DNA of 32,656 bases. Source: Chloroflexota bacterium. GTDB taxonomy: Bacteria > Chloroflexota > Anaerolineae > B4-G1 > DUEL01. The translations under genes and the position numbers were made by a program. Shown here piece after piece: positions 1 to 6,281 of the stretch; positions within the stretch are counted from its first letter, which is position 1; each line of letters begins with the position of its first letter. The notes under the pieces were generated by a model, which searched no databases, was not told where the DNA came from, and saw only the letters and a program-made list of their open reading frames with translations. Where the stretch lies: positions 47,850-80,505 of the forward strand of contig JADBJJ010000021.1 in NCBI GenBank assembly GCA_014874475.1. The letters run 5' to 3'.

Positions 1-29
1 TATGTTGCATCCGAAGGGATTCGTTGCGG

Positions 30-1082
30 CTACTCTATACTGATCATCACAGTGCACCCCCCCTCATCCTTCGGGGAGATCATCAGACTGGCTTTGCGGT
101 CGCCTTTGGTCCATTCTTGGCTAACTATGTTGCCCAGCGTGCTCTCCTGCCCTTCCGTCCAGCCCTGGCCGGGCATCTCGTTGCGGTAGAACTCCGCCAC
201 GTCCTCCACCGGGTCCGCGCTGGAGAACATAATGAGATTGCCTATAATGGTCTGATCGGTGGCTCCGGGGTAGAGGGGGATGTCCTCGGGCACGCCCGCT
301 GCTCCTTCCGGCGGCTCAATCGTAATGGGCTTGTTCACATCGTAGATCTCGTAGGTCCAGTCCCCCTGGATTTTCTTGCCGTCTTCCTGGGTACCCTCCC
401 AAGAGACCGTCATGCGGGTCACATAGTTGGGCATCCCGGCTTCATCGGCAACCCATATATCGGCTTTAACGGCCGTCACATCGCCCTGGACCATCGCTGC
501 CAGCATCTCTGGGGTCAGTTTCAGGGTATAATGGCGGCTGCGCACGCCGTTGACCGTGTCTCTGCCGACGTACTCATAGTCAGAAGAAGCGAAGTCCTCG
601 GGTTGGAAAAAGATTCCTCCGCCGAATTCGCTTGCTTCCTCCGCCGACTGCTGGGTCTGGATACAGCCACTGTCGGGGCTGCACATCCAGGAGGTATCGC
701 CAATCTGGACAAATTCCACCGTACCGGGGCTCTCGCCTCCTTCGGAGGTGATGACGATACGTCGGGCGGCGGGCTCGCGCGTCTCCTCCTGCTCCATAGT
801 GAGGACCTCAGTGGCACCGCCTTCTACCGTTTGCCGCCAGACTAGGCGGGAGCGGTAACTGTTGAGGTTCTCCAGCGCGTTGGGGGCAATTTCCAAAGGT
901 GGAGCCTCTTCCGTCGCGGACTCTTCGGTCGGAGAACCGGAAGGGGCCGTTGGCTGGCCCCCGGAGGGCGGAGCGCTGGTGGCTTCGGGGGGTGGGGTAG
1001 CCGTTCTTCCACCCAGCGAACAGGCTATCCCGGCCAGAACCAGGAGCGCGATGGCCCCCAATATGAATTGTCTCTGCTTCAT
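30..1082 (-). CDS. secreted lipoprotein, outer-layer hypothetical
   Basis: A 350-residue exported protein of unknown function. The start at 1082 follows a strong AGGAGG ribosome site. Residues 1-20 are a lipoprotein signal ending in A-G-I-A-C, so Cys21 is the probable lipidated residue. Residues 22-65 form a Pro/Thr/Ser/Glu-rich low-complexity linker, and the globular part runs from about 70 to 350. That part has alternating beta-strand character and resembles LolA/LppX-like lipoprotein folds, with one C-x5-C pair (Met-Cys-Ser ... Gly-Cys-Ile) that could form a disulfide. Near the C-terminus is a D-I-P-L-Y-P-G-A stretch followed by an A-E-F-Y-R-N-E-M-P segment, an arrangement I recall from other secreted Chloroflexota proteins. 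It appears to be transcribed alone from a predicted promoter at 1224-1251. No catalytic motif is visible; a surface-lipid or ligand-binding role is only a guess. Confidence 0.8.
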   Translation of the reverse strand: MKQRQFILGAIALLVLAGIACSLGGRTATPPPEATSAPPSGGQPTAPSGSPTEESATEEAPPLEIAPNALENLNSYRSRLVWRQTVEGGATEVLTMEQEETREPAARRIVITSEGGESPGTVEFVQIGDTSWMCSPDSGCIQTQQSAEEASEFGGGIFFQPEDFASSDYEYVGRDTVNGVRSRHYTLKLTPEMLAAMVQGDVTAVKADIWVADEAGMPNYVTRMTVSWEGTQEDGKKIQGDWTYEIYDVNKPITIEPPEGAAGVPEDIPLYPGATDQTIIGNLIMFSSADPVEDVAEFYRNEMPGQGWTEGQESTLGNIVSQEWTKGDRKASLMISPKDEGGCTVMISIE

Positions 1083-1392
1083 GTGAGTGCCTCCTGCTGA
1101 TAAAAGTATCTCATCTCCGCCATCCGCGAAGACTCAGGGGGCCTGGGGGGAGAAGTAGAGGGGCGGGGGGTGATCAGGATGATCCCTGGGTGTTCCCGGT
1201 TGGTGGGTCTAAGACCTGGGTATAGTTTATCACCATCTGCTCAAAAGTCAAGTTCGGTTGCGGAGTTGGCCAGGGGCATTCTACCGGTCAGCGCAAAATG
1301 AATCCTGCACTGACATCAAAGGCTTGCCCCGGGCGGCCTTGCCCCGATGCGAGGCGGTGTCCTGCTCGCTGCCGGATGTCCCGGCTCGGGGG
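1083..1392. other. intergenic stretch, promoter and leader of the lipoprotein
   Basis: About 310 bases lie between the lipoprotein start and the DUF166 stop. Apart from the promoter at 1224-1251 and the ribosome site next to 1082, I see no coding signal, RNA gene or clear terminator. The 135-nt leader shows no riboswitch core that I recognise. Confidence 0.5.
1224..1251 (-). promoter_or_regulatory. sigma70-type promoter for the 30-1082 lipoprotein
   Basis: On the minus strand a TTGACT -35 box (1246-1251) is followed after 16 nt by TAAACT (1224-1229). Transcription would start near 1217, giving a leader of about 135 nt before the ATG at 1082. The same TTGACTTTTG -35 context recurs in front of the amidase at 19008. 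Confidence 0.5.
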
Positions 1393-2139
1393 CTATGGGG
1401 GCACGATGTAGACCTCCCGCCGGTACGGCTTCACCTGCTCCGCTACCTGCTCCTTCAGAATGTGCCCGGAGACGTGCATCAGCGTGTCGTTGAAGTCCGG
1501 GTCCTGGACCATCCCCGCCAGGCAGGGGTAATGGTGATGGAGCATTCCGGCCTGGAACTCTGCCTCGTCCACAGAAACCCCCACCAGCCCCTGAGCCACA
1601 AAGCGCGCACACCCGCAGACGGAATCCCGAATCACCTCTATTTCTGCGATAGTGCGGGTCTTCGGGTCCACGGTGATCCGCAGTTCCGGTCTCCCGAAGT
1701 GCTGGGCAAATTCGGCAATGGTAGGATCGTCGTACTCCGTCCGGTAGCGACGGATGTTATAGGCCGTCTCAGTCAGGGAGCAGAGGGGCTTGGGGGTGAC
1801 GCAGGCGACGCCCATCTCCGCCAGCCAGCCGCGTAACTGGCGCGCCAGCCCTCTCGGCAGCCACTCCTCTCGGTCTACCGGCGCGATGACGGCCCGCGCG
1901 CCGGTCCGCTTCACCACCTCCGGCACCAACTCCGCCCCCCCTGGATGCTCCCCGAAGGCCAGCACCAGGTCCACAGGGGGCAGGTCGTCGGGGACGTAGT
2001 CCTCCGGATAGTCAATGACCGGCGGGTAGGACGCCGGCGCCTTCCAGACGTGAATCTCCCAGTCCGCGGGCGCATGGGCGCGAATGTTCTCCACGTGCCG
2101 CTGGCCGTATTCGCCGGTGATGATGGCCAGGATGCGCAT
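1393..2139 (-). CDS. DUF166 / COG1810 family protein
   Basis: A 248-residue cytoplasmic protein of the uncharacterised DUF166 family, which I know mainly from methanogenic archaea and some anaerobic bacteria. The chosen start (2139) gives M-R-I-L-A-I-I-T-G and has AGGAGG five bases upstream; the reading frame stays open further upstream without a better ribosome site. The N-terminal half resembles a nucleotide-binding alpha/beta fold. Conserved-looking cysteines lie at 113, 120, 175, 177 (C-G-C-A-R) and 206 next to a triple histidine at 201-203, suggesting a bound metal or Fe-S cluster. The family has no assigned reaction; older database notes of thymidylate synthase resemblance should not be taken as function. 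It lies 221 nt downstream of the PAS chimera and may have its own promoter. Confidence 0.8.
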   Translation of the reverse strand: MRILAIITGEYGQRHVENIRAHAPADWEIHVWKAPASYPPVIDYPEDYVPDDLPPVDLVLAFGEHPGGAELVPEVVKRTGARAVIAPVDREEWLPRGLARQLRGWLAEMGVACVTPKPLCSLTETAYNIRRYRTEYDDPTIAEFAQHFGRPELRITVDPKTRTIAEIEVIRDSVCGCARFVAQGLVGVSVDEAEFQAGMLHHHYPCLAGMVQDPDFNDTLMHVSGHILKEQVAEQVKPYRREVYIVPP

Positions 2140-2360
2140 AAGGTCCTCCTGAAGGTTATGTTGCATGTTGTGTAAAACGTCGGGCAGGAAGTGCTTGACT
2201 TTTCCTGTATTCGCTGACAATGCGGACTTCGCTGATGCTTACCAGGGCGCCTGGATGCTGGCGCAGGCGTCCATACAATGCACTTTTACTGCGGGCCCTT
2301 CTGCCGCTTGCCGGGCATTGCGGTTTTCCAACCGGCGTCGCGCGATTCTCTTGCCGCCCC

Positions 2361-2804
2361 CTACGCGGCGTCATCCAGCAGCCTCCGCTCTCCTTCCAGC
2401 GCGCGGATGTCCGTGACGTCCTGCACGACCTCCAGTGTCCCCCGATACTCCCCCTTTTCGTCCCGCAGCGGGAAGTAGCGGATGTGGATGAAGCGTCCCT
2501 GCATCGGAAGCCAGAACTCCGCCACGTCCCGCCGCCCGGCCCGGAAGTCGTCCAGGATACGCTGGACCCGGTGCAGGCTGGCGGGCGGGTGACACTTCTG
2601 CACTTTGCGCCCGATGGCCGCCGTGGGCCGCAGGAAGGTCCGCTCCCGGGGTTTGTTGAAGTAGCGGACGGTGTCCTCCGCGTCCACGTAGGTGATCTCC
2701 ACCGACCCGTCTTTCGGCAACAGGCGGTCCAGGTGGAGCGCGGTGTAGAGGCCGGCGAAGCCAGCGCCCAGAATCAGGATGTGAGGACTCTGCTTCTCGG
2801 TCAT
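2361..2804 (-). CDS. chimeric protein: NADH dehydrogenase N-terminus joined to a PAS domain
   Basis: A 147-residue protein made of two unrelated pieces. Residues 1-36 read like the first beta-alpha unit of a type II NADH dehydrogenase (FAD-binding G-A-G-F-A-G at 13-18, then T-A-L-H-L-D-R-L-L-P). From about residue 37 the sequence is instead a PAS domain of the type at the C-terminus of DUF438/hemerythrin proteins: Y-V-D-A-E-D, V-R-Y-F-N-K, I-G-R-K-V-Q-K-C-H-P-P, a basic R-R-D-V-A-E-F-W strand and an ending with T-L-E-V-V-Q-D-V-T. The remaining Rossmann fold and NADH domain are absent, so it cannot be a dehydrogenase. The start overlaps the methyltransferase stop by ATGA, so translation is coupled. 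The PAS part could still sense a ligand or redox state. A deletion fusion in the genome or an assembly join are both possible. Confidence 0.72.
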   Translation of the reverse strand: MTEKQSPHILILGAGFAGLYTALHLDRLLPKDGSVEITYVDAEDTVRYFNKPRERTFLRPTAAIGRKVQKCHPPASLHRVQRILDDFRAGRRDVAEFWLPMQGRFIHIRYFPLRDEKGEYRGTLEVVQDVTDIRALEGERRLLDDAA

Positions 2805-3556
2805 TCTCGGGTCGCTACCACCACCAGATTCGGGCTTCGGTCGGGGTCAAAGGGCGCGCCCTGCATGTTGCCGTAGAGGGTGATGGCCGTAAACCCTGCC
2901 TCTGTCAGCGCACCGGTCAATTCTCCCCGCCGTAGGGGCCACAGGCGAGTAGAGAGAGCCCGCTGTTCCCACGGTCCGCCCGCGCGGTAGAGCCGGACGA
3001 TGTTGAAGGTGAGCAGGCCGTCGGGGTCAAAGTCATAGAAGCGCAGGAAAAGCCATTCCTGCTCTCCTTCCCGATAGGCCTGGGGCTCCATCCACCGCTC
3101 CCGGCGGGCCAGAATCCGATCGTAGTTGAGGTTCTGGACCATCAGGACGCCGCCGGGTCGCAGGCAGGCGGCGAAATCGGCCAGAGCGATGCACAGGGCC
3201 GGTGGCGTCAGGATGTGGGGCAGGGAATTGCCCAGGCAAAGGAGCCCGTCAAACCCCGCGCCGAGATGGGCGTGGAGTTCGCCGAATCCCGCGACCTCAA
3301 AGCGGACCTCCACCCCGGCAGCCCGCGCGTTGGCCCGGGCGCGGGCGATCATCTCGGGGCTCAGGTCAGTGCCCGCCACCTGCCAGCCCCGCCGAGCCAG
3401 CGCCACCGCGTGCATCCCGGTCCCGCAGGCAGCATCCAGAACGTGGCGCGGGCCTTCGGCCTGGGATACAACGCGCTCAATGAACGGTAATTCCATCGCC
3501 AGGCGGGCGGGCCAGTCCACGAAGCGGTCGTAGTCGGTGCTGAAGGCGTCGTACAT
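2801..3556 (-). CDS. class I SAM-dependent methyltransferase
   Basis: A 251-residue cytoplasmic Rossmann methyltransferase. Motif I is V-L-D-A-A-C-G-T-G at about residues 39-47, the acidic motif II region is A-G-T-D-L-S-P at about 61-67, and the post-motif region L-R-P-G-G-V-L lies near 132-138. This matches the Methyltransf_11/25 group, whose members act on many small molecules, so the substrate cannot be told. The start at 3556 has only a weak AAGGAA ribosome site. The 3' end overlaps the start of the PAS chimera by four bases, indicating one transcript. The gene lies 67 nt downstream of the MoaD-like gene and is probably in the same operon. Confidence 0.85.
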   Translation of the reverse strand: MYDAFSTDYDRFVDWPARLAMELPFIERVVSQAEGPRHVLDAACGTGMHAVALARRGWQVAGTDLSPEMIARARANARAAGVEVRFEVAGFGELHAHLGAGFDGLLCLGNSLPHILTPPALCIALADFAACLRPGGVLMVQNLNYDRILARRERWMEPQAYREGEQEWLFLRFYDFDPDGLLTFNIVRLYRAGGPWEQRALSTRLWPLRRGELTGALTEAGFTAITLYGNMQGAPFDPDRSPNLVVVATRE

Positions 3557-3623
3557 CGTGTTGCGGATTCCTTGTCTCGTGCCCCCTGCGACCTGCTCCC
3601 TGTGACTTGTGCCCCGCTCTCCG

Positions 3624-3947
3624 TCACACTACCAGCATGGCCATATCCCGCCCAAAGAGGCCCAACCGGTCGCCGTCGCAGAGGGGATGGTCCAGGTTGG
3701 GCTCGCAGGTGGGGACATCTTCCCGCACTCGCTGGTAGCGGAGCCAGGGGGCCATAGAGTTGCAGGTGGTCAGGAGCCGACCATTGAGGAAAATGTGGGC
3801 GATCTCCGTCTGGGGGATGCCCAGCCGCGCCAGTACATCCCCGACGGTCTTCCCGGGCTTCGCCTCCAGGCGGACTATCGCCTCCCGGTCGCCGCGCGGG
3901 TCAGGCCCGAAGCGGCGCAGTTTGCCATACAGTCGGACTTCTATCAT
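3624..3947 (-). CDS. MoaD/ThiS-like beta-grasp protein lacking the C-terminal Gly-Gly
   Basis: A 107-residue protein with the beta-grasp pattern of small sulfur carriers: N-terminal strand M-I-E-V-R-L-Y-G-K-L, a T-V-G-D-V-L-A-R-L-G helix at 34-43, I-F-L-N-G-R at 52-57, and D-G-D-R-L-G-L-F near the end. True MoaD, ThiS and CysO proteins end in Gly-Gly, the residue pair that is adenylated and thiocarboxylated. This one ends R-D-M-A-M-L-V-V, so it cannot be activated in the usual way unless trimmed. It also has an insert between residues 60 and 90. The ribosome site GGAG is seven bases before the ATG. An E1-like enzyme lies 3 kb away in the cysteine operon. It may be a structural or regulatory ubiquitin-like protein rather than a sulfur donor. 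Confidence 0.75.
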   Translation of the reverse strand: MIEVRLYGKLRRFGPDPRGDREAIVRLEAKPGKTVGDVLARLGIPQTEIAHIFLNGRLLTTCNSMAPWLRYQRVREDVPTCEPNLDHPLCDGDRLGLFGRDMAMLVV

Positions 3948-3962
3948 AGTTTCGCTCCAACG

Positions 3963-3990
3963 TTGGTTTTCTGCCTTTTTGCAGTATAAT
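3963..3990 (+). promoter_or_regulatory. plus-strand promoter candidate with perfect TATAAT
   Basis: TTGGTT (3963-3968), 16 nt, then a consensus TATAAT (3985-3990). It points right, into a region with no large gene. The -35 box overlaps a perfect 10-bp palindrome, CCAACGTTGG (3957-3966), that also lies just upstream of the minus-strand MoaD-like gene, so it could be an operator for either direction. Confidence 0.4.
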
Positions 3991-4115
3991 AACCGCCTTT
4001 ATCCTATCCAGTTAGAATCGGATTGGCTCATCTCGGCCAAGCCAGCCCCGGCAGAAGATTTTGAGCAGGGGCGCACCCGGTTGTATCGCATCGCCCGGCG
4101 AGCGGGGATTCGGAT

Positions 4116-4259
4116 ATGAGCGGGCCAGCGACGTTTGATTTGCGCAGCGTGGGCGATGGTGGTGGACCGGCGCATGTTTCTCCTCTGGAAGCGGAGCGAG
4201 CGATAGAAGCAGCCGAGAAGTTTGTGGATGCTGTCAGGGCCCTTCTGCAAACTCCTTGA
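4116..4259 (+). CDS. possible 47-residue small protein
   Basis: ATG at 4116 opens a 47-codon frame ending in TGA at 4257-4259. The start overlaps the stop of an upstream open frame by ATGA, a typical arrangement for translational coupling, and a plus-strand TATAAT lies 126 nt upstream. The C-terminal half (E-A-E-R-A-I-E-A-A-E-K-F-V-D-A-V) would form an amphipathic helix. The ribosome site is weak and I recognise no family, so it may be chance. It is the only plausible product of the plus-strand promoter at 3963-3990. Confidence 0.3.
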   Translation: MSGPATFDLRSVGDGGGPAHVSPLEAERAIEAAEKFVDAVRALLQTP

Positions 4260-4267
4260 GAATTTCC

Positions 4268-4810
4268 TCACCCCTCCGCCAGCCGGTGAGCCAGTTCGTG
4301 ATACCGCTCGTGCACGCCCTCGCCGATCTCCTCCCGTTCCATCCGATCAAAGGCCTCCTCCAGCGCCCGCTGGTCCTCCGGCAGAAACAACTGGTCCGCC
4401 ATCGGGTAGAGGATATGGTCTTCTTTGCAAATGTGGTCCCGCAGCAACTGGATGTAGAGGGTCAGGTTATCCAGAACGGTCTGCCGCGCGGCCGGGTCGC
4501 TGTGGGCGCGGGGGAGCGCCTCCGCTACGGCACGCACGTACCCCCGCCCCAGGTCGTGCTCGTAGAGCATCACGACGATGGGACCGGCCTCCCGGGGCAT
4601 CCCCCGCTCCTCCATCCGCACAAAGAGCAGATTCTCCTCTTTGGCGTGGTGGCAGCGGTCGGCGAAGTTGCGGAAAAAGTCCACCATCTGCTCCAGCCGC
4701 TCCGTCCGCACCTCCCCCGTCTCCTGCGTCCGCCGCACCTCCCGCGCGGCGGCGTCCAGAACGGTCAGAATGATCTGATGTTCATGCATCAAGGTTTCTG
4801 TGGGTCGCAT
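4268..4810 (-). CDS. hemerythrin HHE cation-binding protein
   Basis: A 180-residue cytoplasmic four-helix-bundle protein of the hemerythrin-like HHE family, which binds a di-iron centre and takes part in oxygen, nitric oxide or iron handling. Visible ligands are His11 (with His9), His54-His55-x2-Glu58, His85, and His126 with Glu130/His132. The start at 4810 is supported by GGAGGTGA eight bases upstream; the longer frame runs back through the ferredoxin gene in another phase and is not used. The start lies 29 nt inside the ferredoxin 3' end, so the two are coupled. Proteins with this domain are often fused to DUF438 and PAS domains; here the matching PAS domain is encoded separately at 2361-2804. 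The context suggests a redox or nitrosative-stress function, which is inference. Confidence 0.85.
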   Translation of the reverse strand: MRPTETLMHEHQIILTVLDAAAREVRRTQETGEVRTERLEQMVDFFRNFADRCHHAKEENLLFVRMEERGMPREAGPIVVMLYEHDLGRGYVRAVAEALPRAHSDPAARQTVLDNLTLYIQLLRDHICKEDHILYPMADQLFLPEDQRALEEAFDRMEREEIGEGVHERYHELAHRLAEG

Positions 4811-5033
4811 TTTCACCTCCTTCGGGGGGGCCCCACACAATCTCGTACGCCGCAGAGATGGCGCCCGTCGGGCAGTATGTTTCGCATTCCGCGCAGTAGG
4901 TGCAATCTTCCGGACGGGCAATGAAGGGGCCCTGAGGCCCCATCTCCACCGCGTGGACAGGACAGGCGAAGATGCAGGCCCCGCATTGGGTACAGAGGGT
5001 CAGATTGATTTCGGGAAGTACCCGCTCGTTCAT
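4782..5033 (-). CDS. 2[4Fe-4S] ferredoxin
   Basis: An 83-residue bacterial-type ferredoxin that carries low-potential electrons. Two complete cluster motifs are present: C14-x2-C17-x2-C20-x3-C24-P and C44-x2-C47-x2-C50-x3-C54-P. The C-terminal tail of about 25 residues overlaps the start of the hemerythrin gene. I chose the start at 5033 because GGAAGG lies eight bases upstream; a start at 5051 would add six residues. It is the first gene of the transcript and diverges from the Crp/Fnr regulator, with a likely operator at 5093-5104. It could supply electrons to the neighbouring di-iron protein, though no partner is shown by the sequence. Confidence 0.9.
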   Translation of the reverse strand: MNERVLPEINLTLCTQCGACIFACPVHAVEMGPQGPFIARPEDCTYCAECETYCPTGAISAAYEIVWGPPEGGENATHRNLDA

Positions 5034-5063
5034 CGGCCGCCTTCCAGGCACAGAGTTGCTTCC

Positions 5064-5104
5064 AGTTTAGCGGAGAAACCGTCCGGTTTCTATGACAAAA
5101 GTCA
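5064..5104 (-). promoter_or_regulatory. Crp/Fnr-type operator and activator-dependent promoter of ferredoxin-hemerythrin
   Basis: A perfect palindrome TGAC-AAAA-GTCA lies at 5093-5104. On the minus strand a TAAACT -10 box (5064-5069) follows with no proper -35 box. The expected start near 5057 puts the palindrome centre (5098.5) at about -41.5, the classical class II activator position for Crp/Fnr proteins. The neighbouring regulator has an E-x2-x-R recognition helix that suits TGA half-sites. Confidence 0.6.
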
Positions 5105-5160
5105 CATCTCAGCGGAACCGGGTCGTGCAGACGGACCTGGGGGGGCGCCCGGGGGCCCGG

Positions 5161-5189
5161 TTGACAGATTGCCAGACCTGTTGTACTCT
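5161..5189 (+). promoter_or_regulatory. promoter candidate for the Crp/Fnr gene
   Basis: A consensus -35 TTGACA at 5161-5166 is followed by TGTACT (5182-5187, spacing 15) or TACTCT (5184-5189, spacing 17). The -10 match is modest. The coding start at 5225 lacks a clear ribosome site. Confidence 0.45.
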
Positions 5190-5224
5190 CAAAGCGGCTT
5201 GTGGGGTGTGATTTTCTTTAGCCT

Positions 5225-5914
5225 ATGGACGAACAGACCGTTCAGGCGCTTCGGCGGGTGCCGCTTTTTTTCAGTCTCCCCGAACGGGTGCTCCGCCAGT
5301 TGGCGGCAGTGGCCGCGCGCCGGGAGTACGCGCCCGGCGAACTGGTGATCCTGGAAGGAGAGCCCTGCCGGTCTGTCTATTTTGTCGCTGAAGGGGAGGT
5401 GCGTGTGGTTCGGACAGCCCCCGACGGCCGGGAGCAGGTGCTGGCCCTGCTGGGGCCGGGCGGCGCGCTGAACACCGTTCCCCCCTTCCTGCCCCGCAAG
5501 GTCAACCACGCCACCGTCCAGGCTGTGACCCCCACCGTCCTCTACGCCGTCCCGGCCTCGGACTTTCTCCTGCTGGTGGACGAGTGCCCGGAACTGGCGC
5601 GAGTGCTGCTGGAGGACTTTGCCCGTCGGCTGGACCGGCTGAGTTACCTGGTGGAGGACCTCTCGCTGCGGACGGTGCGGGAGCGCCTGGCGCGCTTTCT
5701 GCTGAAGCACGCAGAGGGACAGGAGGGGGAATCAGGCACAATGGCCCTCCTTCGGCGCTGGACGCAGGAGGAAATCGCGACTCAGATTGGGACGGTGCGG
5801 GAAGTGGTGGCGCGGACCTTGCGCGCCTTTGCCAGCGCTGGCCTGCTGAAGATAGAAGGCCACCGGATTATCCTGCTGGACCGAGAAGGGCTGGAGAAGG
5901 AAGCGGGGCAGTAA
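5225..5914 (+). CDS. Crp/Fnr family transcriptional regulator
   Basis: A 229-residue DNA-binding regulator. Residues 15-120 form a cyclic-nucleotide-binding-like beta barrel (Y-A-P-G-E at 35-39, P-G-G at 78-80), residues 122-150 the dimer helix, and 150-220 a winged helix. The recognition helix T-V-R-E-V-V-A-R-T-L carries Glu193 and Arg197, the pair used by Fnr-type proteins to read TGA half-sites. Only Cys48 and Cys121 are present, so there is no Fnr-type N-terminal Fe-S cluster; the ligand is unknown, and heme or another effector is possible. It is divergent from the ferredoxin-hemerythrin transcript and the TGAC-N4-GTCA palindrome between them is its likely target. The NO-sensing DNR/HcpR groups within this family are a reasonable comparison but not proven. 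Confidence 0.88.
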   Translation: MDEQTVQALRRVPLFFSLPERVLRQLAAVAARREYAPGELVILEGEPCRSVYFVAEGEVRVVRTAPDGREQVLALLGPGGALNTVPPFLPRKVNHATVQAVTPTVLYAVPASDFLLLVDECPELARVLLEDFARRLDRLSYLVEDLSLRTVRERLARFLLKHAEGQEGESGTMALLRRWTQEEIATQIGTVREVVARTLRAFASAGLLKIEGHRIILLDREGLEKEAGQ

Positions 5915-5970
5915 CAGGGGGCGGTGGAGCGGCAAAGTTGTTCCCCCGTCTCCCCGGCATACGCGGCTTT

Positions 5971-6035
5971 TCCGCCCACGCTGAACCGCAAAAAACGGAC
6001 ATCTCAGGCCCGAGAACTTATCGTGCGTGGGCGGA
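5971..6035. repeat. long-loop inverted repeat between convergent genes
   Basis: Perfect 11-bp arms TCCGCCCACGC (5971-5981) and GCGTGGGCGGA (6025-6035) enclose 43 nt. It sits in the 157-nt gap between the convergent Crp/Fnr gene and the 69-residue gene. It could be a bidirectional transcript end or a structured RNA; there is no uridine tract. Confidence 0.5.
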
Positions 6036-6071
6036 TAGGCCTGTGCGGTGGCTAGTCCTCGGCTTTTCTTG

Positions 6072-6281
6072 CTACCGCGGCAGGATGACCGGGCAGACTG
6101 AGAGCCGCTCCCGCAGTTTCTCCGGCATCTTCGGGTCCTCCGGAGAGACCCCCAGCCGGTTTGCCAGGAAGCAGCAGAAGCGCTGTTCCTCCAGGTCGCC
6201 GTTGGCGTCCTGGAAGCAGAGTTCCAGCGCTTCCAGTGCCTTCCCCTGATTGGCCGCCGTGAAGATGGCATCCGCTTTCAT
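6072..6281 (-). CDS. small cysteine-rich protein of the cysteine operon
   Basis: A 69-residue protein I do not recognise. The start at 6281 has AAGGAGGTG upstream and overlaps the cysE stop by ATGA, so it is translated from the same message. It looks mostly helical ([12 protein letters not shown]) and has four cysteines: C26, a C-C pair at 39-40 and one before the C-terminal P-V-I-L-P-R. It has no Gly-Gly end and is not a sulfur carrier of the ThiS/MoaD type. Its place after cysE, thiF and cysK suggests a role in sulfur handling, perhaps metal or persulfide binding, but this is only from context. Confidence 0.75.
   Translation of the reverse strand: MKADAIFTAANQGKALEALELCFQDANGDLEEQRFCCFLANRLGVSPEDPKMPEKLRERLSVCPVILPR

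Larger units (their letters stand above)
3948..4267. other. intergenic stretch with promoter and small-ORF candidates
   Basis: About 320 bases between two minus-strand genes. It contains the plus-strand promoter candidate at 3963-3990, an open plus frame without an obvious start that ends at 4119 (last residues L-Y-R-I-A-R-R-A-G-I-R-I), and a 47-codon frame at 4116-4259 that overlaps that stop by ATGA. No RNA family is recognised. Confidence 0.4.

Noticed and set aside
1083-1217. Riboswitch in the 135-nt lipoprotein leader
   Set aside because: No conserved riboswitch core or terminator/antiterminator pair could be recognised by eye.
2190-2215. Plus-strand TTGACT promoter upstream of position 2220
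   Set aside because: The -10 match (GACAAT at short spacing) is poor and no plus-strand gene follows.
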